A stretch of DNA of 8,027 nt from JBHIBA01 sp046758845 (GTDB lineage Bacteria; UBA8248; JACPRG01; G963555815): positions 1-8,027 of the forward strand of contig JBHIBA010000216.1 of the NCBI GenBank assembly GCA_046758845.1. Reading direction: 5' to 3'. The notes below the pieces were generated by a model. It saw only the letters and a list, made by a program, of their open reading frames with translations. It had not been told where the DNA came from and did not search any database. Shown here piece after piece: positions 1 through 7,175 of the stretch. Position 1 is the stretch's first letter. Each line of letters opens with the position of its first letter. The translations under genes were made by a program, and so were the position numbers.

Positions 1-351
1 ACAGTTCCGCCCGCAGGGAAAGCGGTCGTCCTCTTTCCGCACGTCTATTATTTGCGGCGAGATTACATCAGGGGAACGGAAAACCTCTCTTTCCTTATTG
101 ATTTCTCCAAGATCGAGACTGCTCAGCGGCTCAAGGAGCGGCTTCGCGAACTGGGCGTGACCCACGTGGTGAAGGCGGGAACGTACGAACCAGCTACTTC
201 GGGTCTCTACGAGGCGCTTGAGGCGTGCTGCCTCCTGCCGGTGGCACAAAAGGAGATCGTCGTGATCGGGTCAAGGCGCCGTGCGACGACGAGCTCGGCG
301 ACGGCCACGGTCTTCCGTCTGCGAAATGAGCGACCCGAGGGGGAGAGGTGA
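1..351 (+). CDS. 3' end of a probable membrane glycosyltransferase (partial)
   Basis: The reading frame is open from the first base and ends at TGA 349-351, so this is the last 116 residues of a gene that starts outside the window. The visible part is soluble-looking, with an FPHVYYLRRDYIRG stretch followed by a helix and the phrase LRELGVTHVV. That combination resembles the short domain after the last membrane helix of multi-spanning GT-C (GT39-like) glycosyltransferases or related polymer-synthesis membrane proteins. No membrane segment is visible here, so the family is an inference from the tail only. The stop overlaps the GTG start of the next gene by 4 nt (GTGA), which indicates translational coupling and membership in the polysaccharide operon. 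The TTG at 52 is not a credible start because coding-like sequence continues upstream of it. I am confident it is coding and only moderately confident of the family. Confidence 0.6.
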   Translation, partial: TVPPAGKAVVLFPHVYYLRRDYIRGTENLSFLIDFSKIETAQRLKERLRELGVTHVVKAGTYEPATSGLYEALEACCLLPVAQKEIVVIGSRRRATTSSATATVFRLRNERPEGER

Positions 352-2543
352 AGCAGGTCATCCAGAATTACCGCACCGGGGTGCTGGAACTGGTGGAGGT
401 GCCGACGCCGACGGCTCGGGCGGGGCGCCTGCTGGTCCGAACGGCTGCCTCCGTGCTGAGCGCCGGGACCGAACGGCACCTGGTGGAGATGGGCAGGAAG
501 GGCCTTCTGGGCAAGGCCCTGGCCCGGCCGGACCTGGTGCGGCGGGTCTTGGACAAGGCGCGGACGGACGGGCTGGCCGAAACCTTGCAGCACGTCCGGC
601 AGCGCCTGGACACACCTGTTCCCCTGGGCTACAGCGCGGCGGGCACGGTGGTGCAGGTGGGCGAAGGGGTCGCCGGATTCCGGGTCGGGGATCGGGTGGC
701 GTGCGGAGGGCAAGGGGTGGCGGTCCACGCCGAAGTCTTGTGCGCCCCGCCTACCCTGGTAGCGCCCGTGCCGCCGGGCTTGTCGATGGACCATGCGGCC
801 TTCGTGATGGTGGGGGCCATTGCCCTGCACGCCATCCGACTCTCCCGGGTCCAGCCCGGGGAGTGGGTGGCGGTGATCGGCCTGGGGCTCCTCGGTCTGC
901 TGGCGGTGCAAATGTTTCGGGCGGCTGGCTGCCGGGTCATCGGAGTGGACGTTGTGCCGGCCAAGCTTGCCTTGGCGAAGAGTCTGGGGGTGGAAGGGGT
1001 CGCAGACTCCAGGGCCGCCGACGTTGCGGACGTCATCGAGACGGCGACGGGGGGGCGCGGGGTGGATGCAACCCTGATCACCGCTGCAACCGCGAGCAAC
1101 GCGCCCGTGGAGCTGGCGGCCCGGGTCACCCGCGTCCGGGGTCGGATCGTGGCGGTCGGCTTGGTGGGTCTGCACATCCCGCGGGACCTCTTCTTCGTGC
1201 GGGAGCTGGAGTTCGTGGTCTCCCGGGCCTCGGGTCCCGGTCTGTTCGACCCGGACTACGAAGTCCACGGGGAGGATTACCCCTATCCTTATGTTCGCTG
1301 GACTCACCAGCGAAACATGGCTGAGTTCCTCCGCTTGGCGGCGACCGGTTCGGTGGACCTGGACCCGCTCATCACCCGCCGCTTTCCCATCGCCCGGGCC
1401 CTGGATGCCTATGCCGCCTTCCAAGGGGAGGGCGGTGCGCAGGCCATCGGGATCCTCCTGGAGTATCCCGGGCCGCCGGGCGCGGGACCGGCCGTTGTAC
1501 GCTTCCGGCAGAGCGGGGAAGCCCGCACCCCCAAAGGGACCATCCGTGTGGGCCTCGTCGGAGCGGGACTCTTCGCCAGGACGACTTTGCTTCCTGAGCT
1601 TCGGCGGGTTCCCGGCGTGCATCTGGCCGGGGTCGCCACTCTCTCAGGGTCCAGCGCCCATCACGCGGCCAGGGCCTTTGGATTCGACTATGCGACGGCA
1701 GATCCCGGCGAGATCCTCAAGGATGACGCCGTCGATTGTGTCCTCATCGCCACCCGGCATGACAGCCATGCCCGGCTGGCGGCGGCAGCCCTTCGGGCGG
1801 GGAAGGATGTCTTTGTCGAAAAGCCGCTCGCGCTGAGCGTTGCTGAACTCCAGGAAGTGGCTGAGGCGTGGCGCGAGGGAGCTGGACAACTCATGGTGGG
1901 TTTCAACCGCAGGCATTCCCCGCACGCGTTGGCGGCCCGGGAATTCTTGGCTGGGACCACCGGCCCCGTCTTGCTTCACTGCCGCGTCAACGCGGGGGAG
2001 GTCCAGCCCGGGAGCTGGGTGAACGACCCCCTGGCGGGCGGCGACCGGGTGCGGGGAGAACTCTGCCACTTCGTGGACCTCGCTCACTTCCTGCTGGACG
2101 GGCACGCCGTGGCCGCTGAGGCCCTCCCTCTTCCCCCCAAGTGCGCGAACGGTCCGGTGGAGGACGTTGCCGTCCTGTTGTGCTTCCCGGACGGCTCGGT
2201 GGCCGACTTGGTTTACACGACCCGCGGACATCGGTCCTTGGCCAGGGAACGGATCGAGGGTTTCCGGGGGGGTCGGGCCGTGGTCATCGATAACTTCCGG
2301 GTGACCCGGTTCTACGGGCCCGGCGGCCGTCGAACTCGCCGCACCCGTCCGCCGGACCGGGGACATCGGGGCGAGCTCTCGACGTGGTTCAAAGCGCTTC
2401 GCGAGGGTGGGCCAGCCCCTGTCGCGTTCGCGACCTATGTCGCCTCCACCGTAGTGACTTTTGCGGTGGCGGAAGCCCTGGCCGCCCACGGCCGCGTCGA
2501 TGTGGACGCCAACACGTTGGCCCACTGTGCGTCCTCCCGTTGA
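348..2543 (+). CDS. Bi-domain oxidoreductase: ADH-like domain fused to Gfo/Idh/MocA domain
   Basis: This 731-residue protein has two dehydrogenase modules. Residues 1 to about 375 form a medium-chain (zinc-type) alcohol dehydrogenase fold with a Rossmann glycine motif GLGLLG at 178-183. Residues about 397-731 form a Gfo/Idh/MocA-type NAD(P) oxidoreductase with GAGLFA at 405-410, the family signature EKPLA at 491-495 and a GELCHFVDLAHF segment (H574, D577) in the catalytic half. The catalytic-zinc cysteine of true alcohol dehydrogenases is missing (VLSAGTERH at 36-44), and so is the four-cysteine structural zinc site, so the first half is probably not a zinc alcohol dehydrogenase. Such fusions are known from polysaccharide clusters. 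The likely role is redox change of a nucleotide sugar or glycan residue in the cytoplasm, but the substrate is unknown. The GTG start at 348 overlaps the previous stop. The gene is markedly GC-rich. Confidence 0.9.
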   Translation: MKQVIQNYRTGVLELVEVPTPTARAGRLLVRTAASVLSAGTERHLVEMGRKGLLGKALARPDLVRRVLDKARTDGLAETLQHVRQRLDTPVPLGYSAAGTVVQVGEGVAGFRVGDRVACGGQGVAVHAEVLCAPPTLVAPVPPGLSMDHAAFVMVGAIALHAIRLSRVQPGEWVAVIGLGLLGLLAVQMFRAAGCRVIGVDVVPAKLALAKSLGVEGVADSRAADVADVIETATGGRGVDATLITAATASNAPVELAARVTRVRGRIVAVGLVGLHIPRDLFFVRELEFVVSRASGPGLFDPDYEVHGEDYPYPYVRWTHQRNMAEFLRLAATGSVDLDPLITRRFPIARALDAYAAFQGEGGAQAIGILLEYPGPPGAGPAVVRFRQSGEARTPKGTIRVGLVGAGLFARTTLLPELRRVPGVHLAGVATLSGSSAHHAARAFGFDYATADPGEILKDDAVDCVLIATRHDSHARLAAAALRAGKDVFVEKPLALSVAELQEVAEAWREGAGQLMVGFNRRHSPHALAAREFLAGTTGPVLLHCRVNAGEVQPGSWVNDPLAGGDRVRGELCHFVDLAHFLLDGHAVAAEALPLPPKCANGPVEDVAVLLCFPDGSVADLVYTTRGHRSLARERIEGFRGGRAVVIDNFRVTRFYGPGGRRTRRTRPPDRGHRGELSTWFKALREGGPAPVAFATYVASTVVTFAVAEALAAHGRVDVDANTLAHCASSR

Positions 2544-2546
2544 TCC

Positions 2547-2560
2547 GGAGCAGTCCGTTG
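2547..2560 (+). promoter_or_regulatory. Ribosome binding site and TTG start of the glycosyltransferase
   Basis: GGAG at 2547-2550 stands 7 nt before TTG 2558. This decides the start over TTG 2540, which overlaps the preceding stop and has no comparable purine-rich stretch ahead of it. Confidence 0.6.
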
Positions 2561-3805
2561 CGCGTCTTGATGTTTACGGACCGTTTTCCCCCGGAGATCC
2601 GGTCGGCTGCCCACATCTTCCACGGTCTGGCGCAAGAATTGCGCCGAAGAGGCCATGATGTCGTCGTCATTACGAAGGTCCCAAGGCATTATGTGGAGAG
2701 CGGAGAGGCCGCGAATGCCGCGCCAGGTTGGGAGGAAGTGGATGGTGTCAGGACGCTGCGGGTGAAGGGGTTTCCCCATGGGAGCCATCATCCGGTTTTC
2801 CGCGCGGCGGATCACCTCGTGATGGGCTGGACCTTTTGGAGGGCGTCCAGGACGTGGCCCGAGGCGGACGTCCTCTTGGTCTACTCTCCGCCTTTGCCCC
2901 TCTCAGGGGCAGGGGCGAAGTATCAGAGACGGTTCGGCGCTCCGATGGTCCTGAATGTTCAAGACCTGTATCCGCAAACGGCCATTGATCTTGGCCTCCT
3001 TCGGAATCGAATGGCCGTTTCCATCGCGGAGCGAATGGAGCGGCGGGCGTATCAAGAAGCCGCGCGGATCGTGGTGCACTCCCGAGGGAATCGGGCGTAC
3101 CTCCTGGAAAACAAAAGCGTCCCCCCGGACAAGGTTCGGGTAATCTATAACTGGGTGGATACCGAAGCGATCAGGCCAGGTCCCAGGGAAAACGGATTCC
3201 GCGCAGAACACGGGCTGGGCGAGCAGTTTGTGGTCTCCTACGCCGGGCTCATGGGATACGCTCAGGATCTCGGTTTGGTCATTGAATGCGCGGCATTGAT
3301 GGAGGCGGACGAGGACGTCTTGTTCCTTCTGGTCGGAGAGGGCGTACTCGAGAGACGCTGGAAGAAGATGGTCTCAGAGAGTGGATTGCGCAACGTGCGC
3401 TTCCTCCCGATGCAGTCAAGAGAACGGTACGCACAGCTTCTTACCGCTTCGGACGTGTGTCTGGTGCCGCTGTACGGCGCTCTGAAGACCCCCGTCGTAC
3501 CCGGAAAGCTGAACTCCATCATGGCCAGCGGCCGTCCCGCAATCGCCATCGCAGACCCTGGCGGTGACGCCCCAAAACTGGTTGAGGAAAGCGGCGGGGG
3601 AGTCAACGTCCCGCCCGGACAGCTCAGGACGCTTCTAGAAGAGCTCCGGCGATTGAAGGCCAATCCAGCCTTGGGGCGGGAGATGGGGCGTCGGGGGCGG
3701 GCCTTTGCAGAAACCCGCTTCTCTCTGGCGCGGTGTGCAGGGGCCTACGAGGAGCTGTTTTCCGAACTTCTCGAGAAGCGGGTGCAACGACAGGCAGGTT
3801 CCTGA
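2558..3805 (+). CDS. Family 4 glycosyltransferase, WbuB-like
   Basis: This is a 415-residue GT-B-fold glycosyltransferase, a normal length for family GT4. The N-terminal acceptor domain begins MRVLMFTDRFPPEIRSAAH and contains NVQDLYPQTAIDLGLL at 133-148, a stretch typical of WbuB-type fucosaminyl or related transferases. The C-terminal donor domain begins near VVSYAGLMGYAQDLG (225-239), followed by FLLVGEG (256-262), the sugar-nucleotide region VPGKLNSIMASGRPAIA (314-330) and LVEESGGG (341-348). The first glutamate of the classic E-x7-E motif is a lysine (K317), as I recall for WbuB relatives. It should transfer a sugar from a nucleotide donor to a lipid-linked intermediate at the inner face of the membrane. 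The frame stays open upstream, but TTG 2558 gives the family-like N-terminus and has GGAG at 2547-2550, 7 nt ahead. TTG 2540 is an alternative. The gap to the upstream gene is 14 nt. Confidence 0.92.
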   Translation: MRVLMFTDRFPPEIRSAAHIFHGLAQELRRRGHDVVVITKVPRHYVESGEAANAAPGWEEVDGVRTLRVKGFPHGSHHPVFRAADHLVMGWTFWRASRTWPEADVLLVYSPPLPLSGAGAKYQRRFGAPMVLNVQDLYPQTAIDLGLLRNRMAVSIAERMERRAYQEAARIVVHSRGNRAYLLENKSVPPDKVRVIYNWVDTEAIRPGPRENGFRAEHGLGEQFVVSYAGLMGYAQDLGLVIECAALMEADEDVLFLLVGEGVLERRWKKMVSESGLRNVRFLPMQSRERYAQLLTASDVCLVPLYGALKTPVVPGKLNSIMASGRPAIAIADPGGDAPKLVEESGGGVNVPPGQLRTLLEELRRLKANPALGREMGRRGRAFAETRFSLARCAGAYEELFSELLEKRVQRQAGS

Positions 3806-3807
3806 TG

Positions 3808-3821
3808 AGGAAAGGTTGATG
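3808..3821 (+). promoter_or_regulatory. Ribosome binding site of the SDR epimerase
   Basis: AGGAAAGG at 3808-3815 precedes ATG 3819, with AGGA 7 nt away. The frame is open upstream into the previous gene, so this site is what fixes the start. Confidence 0.6.
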
Positions 3822-4817
3822 GACAATTCGTATCTGGAAAGCTACGCGGATCGCTGCGTGCTGGTCACGGGCGGCGCGGGAGCCATCGGGAGCCATCTTT
3901 GCGCCGCATTGCTGCGGCACGGGGCGGGGAAAGTTGTCATCCTGGATGACCTTTCGTCCGCGGAGCGGTGGAACATTCCAGAGGATCCCCGCCTGCTTTT
4001 CGTTCACGGTTCAGTGCTCTGCGAGGAGGATCTTCGGCGGATCTTTTCCGAGCGGCCGTTGATCGTTTATCATCTGGCAGCCTTGTTTGCCAACCAGAAC
4101 TCCGTCGATCACCCCGAGAGGGACCTGATGGTGAACGGCTTGGGTACCCTGAAGGTCCTCCAGTATGCACATTTGGGGGCGGTGGAACGTGTTGTGTATG
4201 CTTCTTCCGGCTGCTCAGTTTACGGAAAGTCCCCTCTGCCGCTTCGAGAAGACTTCTTGTCGATGGATCTGAATACGCCTTATCAGATCACGAAGATGCT
4301 GGGAGAGCTCTACTGTAATTTCTACGGAAACTTTTATGGCCTGCAAGTTGTCCGGACGCGTTTCTTCAACTCGTACGGACCGGGGGAGATCCCAGGACGT
4401 TACCGAAATGTGATTCCCAATTTCATCTACTGGGCGCTGCGCGGAGAGCCCCTCCCGATTACGGGAACCGGGGAGGAGACGCGCGACTGGACCTTCGTGG
4501 CAGACATTGTAGACGGGTTGTTGTGCGCGGGCAGCATGAAGGAGGCCGTTGGGGAGGCCTATAATCTGGCCTCCGGCAAGGAGACTCGGGTCATCGACGT
4601 GGCCCGATGGATAAACGAGGCGACGGAGAATACCGCCGGGGTCCGTTATGTCGAGCGCCGCAAGTGGGACACGAAGGACCGATTGCTGGCGTCGGTGGAC
4701 AAGGCCAAGTCGGCGCTCGGATATGAACCACGGACTGATTTCCGGCAGGGGCTGCGTCAAACCGTCGAGTGGTTTCGGGCGAACTGGGATCAGATCCAGG
4801 CAAGCGCGAGGTTCTGA
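3819..4817 (+). CDS. NAD-dependent epimerase/dehydratase (extended SDR)
   Basis: This 332-residue protein is a full-length extended short-chain dehydrogenase/reductase acting on nucleotide sugars. The NAD-binding loop GGAGAIG is at 18-24, and ILDDLSS (41-47) follows the second beta strand, with D43-D44 positioned to bind the adenosine ribose. The active site shows the serine region YASSGCSVYG (127-136) and the YQITK dyad (Y155, K159). RFFNSYGPGE (181-190) and TRDWTFVADIVDGL (221-234) are the usual substrate-side motifs. Relatives include UDP-glucose and UDP-GlcNAc 4-epimerases, UDP-glucuronate decarboxylases and dTDP-glucose 4,6-dehydratases. I cannot choose among these reactions from sequence reading alone. 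ATG 3819 is chosen because AGGAAAGG lies at 3808-3815 and the N-terminus then reads straight into the Rossmann fold. It sits 13 nt after the glycosyltransferase and overlaps wecB by 1 nt, so it probably supplies a sugar for the same glycan. Confidence 0.92.
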   Translation: MDNSYLESYADRCVLVTGGAGAIGSHLCAALLRHGAGKVVILDDLSSAERWNIPEDPRLLFVHGSVLCEEDLRRIFSERPLIVYHLAALFANQNSVDHPERDLMVNGLGTLKVLQYAHLGAVERVVYASSGCSVYGKSPLPLREDFLSMDLNTPYQITKMLGELYCNFYGNFYGLQVVRTRFFNSYGPGEIPGRYRNVIPNFIYWALRGEPLPITGTGEETRDWTFVADIVDGLLCAGSMKEAVGEAYNLASGKETRVIDVARWINEATENTAGVRYVERRKWDTKDRLLASVDKAKSALGYEPRTDFRQGLRQTVEWFRANWDQIQASARF

Positions 4818-5971
4818 TGCGCGTTCTCACGATCTTCGGTACGCGCCCGGAAGCCATCAAGATGGCTCCGGTGGTCCGAGAACTCGAAAAATTCCCTGGA
4901 CAGATTGAATCCTGGGTGTGTGTGACGGCCCAGCACCGAGAGATGCTGGACCAGGTCCTGAGCCTGTTTGGAATCAGACCGCACGCGGACCTGAATCTCA
5001 TGGAGGAAGGACAGAGCCTGGCGTCGCTCACCTCCCGTGCCGTCTGTGCGCTTTCAGAGATGTTGGAAGACCGAAAGCCGGATCTCGTGCTTGTACAAGG
5101 GGACACCACAACGGCCATGGTGGCGGGGCTGGCGGCCTTTTACGGGAAGATCCCGCTGGGGCACGTGGAAGCCGGGCTCCGCACCCGTTGTCGCTACAGT
5201 CCCTTTCCCGAAGAGATGAACCGGAGGCTCTTGGGGGCGCTGGCAACCTGTCACTTTGCGCCCACGGAGCGAGCGGCCGCCGCCCTGCAGGGTGAAGGGG
5301 TTCCGGAGGAGAACGTCTTCGTCACGGGAAATACCGTGATCGACGCCCTTCACTGGCTCCGCGGCCGGCCGCCGTCCCCGGAGTGCGTTCGCTTCCTCAC
5401 ATCGCTTGGGTTGAGCACAGAAGGGGATGTGTCCCGAAACGGATTTCGGACATTGCTTGTCACGGCCCACCGGCGGGAAAGCTTCGGGAAGCCGCTCGCG
5501 GACGTCTACCGGGCCCTCAAGTCCATCGTTTGCCGGAACCCGGATGTGCAACTCGTTTACCCCGTTCACAGAAATCCGAACGTCCGGCGGACGGTTTTGG
5601 AGGTTCTCGCCGGTGACTCCCGGATTCACCTGGTAGATCCACTTCCGTATGAGAGCATGGTCCACCTGATGGCTAGGTCCTACCTGATCTTGACCGATTC
5701 GGGCGGCCTTCAGGAGGAAGGACCGGCTCTAGGAAAACCGGTCCTTGTTCTCCGGGAAGAGACCGAGCGGCCTGAAGGCGTGGAGGCGGGGACCGCAAAG
5801 GTGGTGGGTACCGATCCCGCCGCGATTGTAGAGAAGGCCGAACGTCTCCTTCATGACCTTGAGGCATATCGCAGGATGGCCCGTTCTGTGAGCCCATACG
5901 GGGATGGCCATGCCGCCGAGCGCATCGTCCAGATCGTTCGCGAGCGCCTGTCTGCACGGCCGCCCGGGTAG
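4817..5971 (+). CDS. wecB: UDP-N-acetylglucosamine 2-epimerase (non-hydrolysing)
   Basis: This 384-residue cytoplasmic enzyme interconverts UDP-GlcNAc and UDP-ManNAc. The N-terminus FGTRPEAIKMAPVV (7-20) is the family signature. It is followed by QGDTTT (94-99, D96), HVEAGLRT (116-123, E118), PFPEEMNRR (129-137, E132), TAHRRESFG (216-224, H218), PVHRNPNV (249-256) and DSGGLQEEGPALGKPVL (294-310), then REETERPEGVEAG (313-325). The acidic and histidine residues correspond to the catalytic set known from E. coli WecB. Length is normal for the family. The start ATG overlaps the preceding TGA by one base (TGATG), with GAGG at 4808-4811, so translation is probably coupled. UDP-ManNAc is usually oxidised by WecC to UDP-ManNAcA, but no wecC is in this window. 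The gene may feed a ManNAc- or ManNAcA-containing unit, or a route involving the neighbouring SDR or fused oxidoreductase. Confidence 0.97.
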   Translation: MRVLTIFGTRPEAIKMAPVVRELEKFPGQIESWVCVTAQHREMLDQVLSLFGIRPHADLNLMEEGQSLASLTSRAVCALSEMLEDRKPDLVLVQGDTTTAMVAGLAAFYGKIPLGHVEAGLRTRCRYSPFPEEMNRRLLGALATCHFAPTERAAAALQGEGVPEENVFVTGNTVIDALHWLRGRPPSPECVRFLTSLGLSTEGDVSRNGFRTLLVTAHRRESFGKPLADVYRALKSIVCRNPDVQLVYPVHRNPNVRRTVLEVLAGDSRIHLVDPLPYESMVHLMARSYLILTDSGGLQEEGPALGKPVLVLREETERPEGVEAGTAKVVGTDPAAIVEKAERLLHDLEAYRRMARSVSPYGDGHAAERIVQIVRERLSARPPG

Positions 5972-5991
5972 AACGGCGACTCACAAAGCCT

Positions 5992-6029
5992 CTTTGCCCA
6001 TGTCTGAGATACGCATGCTCTGGGCAAAG
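5992..6029 (+). promoter_or_regulatory. 9-bp inverted repeat over the start of the sugar transferase
   Basis: CTTTGCCCA at 5992-6000 is exactly complementary to TGGGCAAAG at 6021-6029, leaving a 20-nt loop. In mRNA this would put the first base of ATG 6000 in the stem and leave ATG 6015 and its weak GAG (6006-6008) in the loop. A translational control role is inference; part of the repeat is coding. Confidence 0.4.
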
Positions 6030-6626
6030 CGCCCTTTCGATCTTTTCTTGTCCGGACTGGGCCTGTTGGGATCTTTTTCCCTCTGGGCGCTGGTTGCTTT
6101 CAGCATCAAGCTAGACGACGGCGGGCCGGTCTTCTACAGCCAGGGACGCGTCGGAAAAGCCGGCAGAAGTTTTCGGATTTTAAAGTTTCGCACGATGGCG
6201 CCCGATTCGGATGAAAGGTACGGGCCTCTTCAAGCAGAAGAGAAGGATCCGAGAGTAACGCGGGTGGGCCGATTTCTCCGGGCCACGGCATTGGATGAGT
6301 TGCCCCAATTGGTGAATATTTTCAAGGGCGACATGAGCTTTGTCGGCCCGAAGGCATTATTGCCCGAAGAAATCGAAGTGAGCGGAGACGGGAAAAGGAT
6401 TTCCCAGGCGCAGATACCGGGTTTCGAAAAACGGCATCGGGTTCCGCCCGGATTGACGGGATTGACTCAGGTCTTTGCCCCGCGGGATATCCCGAGAAAG
6501 AAGAAGTTCAGGTACGATCTTCTCTATATCAAAAAGCAATCTTTTTGGCTTGATATGAAGCTGATCGGACTTTCGTTCTGGGTTACTTTCAGGGGCAAGT
6601 GGGAGGTTAGAGGGAACAAAATTTGA
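6000..6626 (+). CDS. Undecaprenyl-phosphate sugar-phosphate transferase (PglC-type)
   Basis: This 208-residue protein is a small monotopic phosphoglycosyl transferase of the bacterial sugar transferase family. It should load the first sugar phosphate from a nucleotide sugar onto undecaprenyl phosphate at the inner membrane. KRPFDLFLSGLGLLGSFSL begins the single N-terminal re-entrant membrane segment (about 10-36). DDGGPVFYSQGRVGKAG (39-55) and LKFRTM (61-66) follow. The catalytic Asp-Glu pair lies in LDELPQLVNIFKGDMSFVGP (98-117; D99, E100), then PGLTGLTQV (150-158) and a C-terminal YIKKQSFWLDMKL (176-188). It lacks the multi-helix N-terminal domain of WbaP-type enzymes, as expected for the PglC-like subgroup. 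ATG 6000 has no clear ribosome binding site. ATG 6015, behind a weak GAG, is a real alternative (203 residues). It lies 28 nt after wecB and is lower in G+C (43-48% in sampled lines). Confidence 0.93.
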   Translation: MSEIRMLWAKRPFDLFLSGLGLLGSFSLWALVAFSIKLDDGGPVFYSQGRVGKAGRSFRILKFRTMAPDSDERYGPLQAEEKDPRVTRVGRFLRATALDELPQLVNIFKGDMSFVGPKALLPEEIEVSGDGKRISQAQIPGFEKRHRVPPGLTGLTQVFAPRDIPRKKKFRYDLLYIKKQSFWLDMKLIGLSFWVTFRGKWEVRGNKI

Positions 6627-6738
6627 GGCGAACTTTCATCGTACTTGAAGTTGCTTTGATGTTTATCCTGTTGGACATTGTAGACGAAGGGCTTACTACT
6701 ATTAGTTCATGCATTAGTAATGGCCTATCGACGGCAAC

Positions 6739-6810
6739 GGGCCGGTACAGAGCCCGGCCCCTACATGGCCAGGGCAGATCGGGTGTAGGGGCGGGGCTCC
6801 GTACCCGCCC
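6739..6810. repeat. Nested palindromic element (REP/MITE-like)
   Basis: Two arms, 6739-6765 and 6784-6810, are inverted copies that agree at 24 of 27 positions, separated by an 18-nt spacer. Each arm is also a small hairpin by itself: GGGCCGG (6739-6745) pairs with CCGGCCC (6754-6760), and GGGCGGG (6789-6795) pairs with CCCGCCC (6804-6810), each with an 8-nt loop. G/C-rich repeats of this general shape are dispersed in many bacterial genomes and can be mobilised by REP-associated transposases or behave as miniature elements. No target-site duplication is obvious at its borders. It lies in the gap after the operon and could also stabilise or block transcripts. Confidence 0.75.
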
Positions 6811-6949
6811 AAAAGAAAGATCTGGCTGGGAAATCCCCGGAATTCCTCTGGACCTTCATCAGTTCCACGCCCTTTCCCGATGCGCTGCGTCTAGGACATT
6901 CCTTGTGCAGCCCTCAATAACTCTATCACTCACCCTTCTGGTATGTTGA

Positions 6950-7156
6950 ACTGACTGCAAAGCAGTTTTCAAAGGCGTGGGCTTCGAAGGAGGGCTGTTC
7001 CACGATCTTAGGCGCACCAGTGTCTGCGATCTCGCCCGGGCTGGCATTCCCGCGAACGTGGCCACGGAGATAAGCGGCCATCGGACCTGTTCTGTTTTCA
7101 ACTGCCATGGCACCGTCAGCCCGGATGATTTAAAGGCGGGGGCGCGGGTGGTAGAA
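6950..7156 (+). pseudogene. C-terminal remnant of a tyrosine recombinase/phage integrase
   Basis: The frame after the stop at 6947-6949 reads into a recognisable integrase C-terminus: KGVGFEGGLFHDLRRTS (box II with the H-x-x-R residues of the catalytic set), then LARAGIPANVATEISGHRT (the SGH histidine), then SVFNCHGTVSPDDLKAGAR. In the family the last segment is normally like SVFDRYNIVSEEDL, with the nucleophilic tyrosine nine residues after the SGH histidine. Here that position is histidine (CAT, 7106-7108), one transition from a tyrosine codon. The N-terminal DNA-binding part and the box I arginine are absent; a stop at 6947-6949 precedes the fragment. It is therefore a dead stump, not a functional integrase. 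GTG 6977 opens an 85-codon frame running to 7234, but that frame overlaps the phosphatase gene and is not a credible product. Confidence 0.8.
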
Positions 7157-7157
7157 T
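7129..7157 (+). promoter_or_regulatory. Possible promoter for the phosphatase gene
   Basis: TTTAAA (7129-7134) and TAGAAT (7152-7157) are separated by 17 nt and resemble sigma-70 -35 and -10 boxes (4/6 and 5/6 matches). They lie just upstream of the phosphatase start, at the end of the recombinase stump. This is pattern matching only, and the host's consensus is unknown. Confidence 0.3.
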
Positions 7158-7175
7158 TTTTTGTTCCTCTAACCG

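Larger units (their letters stand above)
6627..7175. other. 549-nt gap without an intact gene
   Basis: Between the sugar transferase and the phosphatase there is no open frame with a good start site and recognisable protein. The stretch holds an unrecognised AT-richer lead (6627-6738) with a small palindrome CATTA-G-TAATG at 6712-6722, the nested palindromic repeat at 6739-6810, an unassigned part (6811-6949), and the recombinase stump (6950-7156). A possible promoter for the phosphatase gene overlaps its right end. No terminator with a T-run was seen directly after the operon. Confidence 0.7.

Noticed and set aside
281..1324. 347-codon plus-strand frame inside the oxidoreductase gene
   Set aside because: It is a Gly/Arg-rich out-of-frame shadow of the real gene with no domain.
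207..1622. 471-codon open frame on the minus strand
   Set aside because: It lies opposite the well-supported fused oxidoreductase. Its Arg/Pro/Gly/His-rich composition is the usual shadow in very GC-rich DNA, and no protein motif is recognisable.
1644..2525. 293-codon minus-strand frame
   Set aside because: It is opposite the Gfo/Idh/MocA half, with composition and lack of motifs typical of a shadow frame.
6623..6949. 108-codon frame starting at a TTG overlapping the sugar transferase stop
   Set aside because: The hydrophobic start is short, there is no ribosome binding site, and the frame runs through the palindromic repeat and unassigned sequence.
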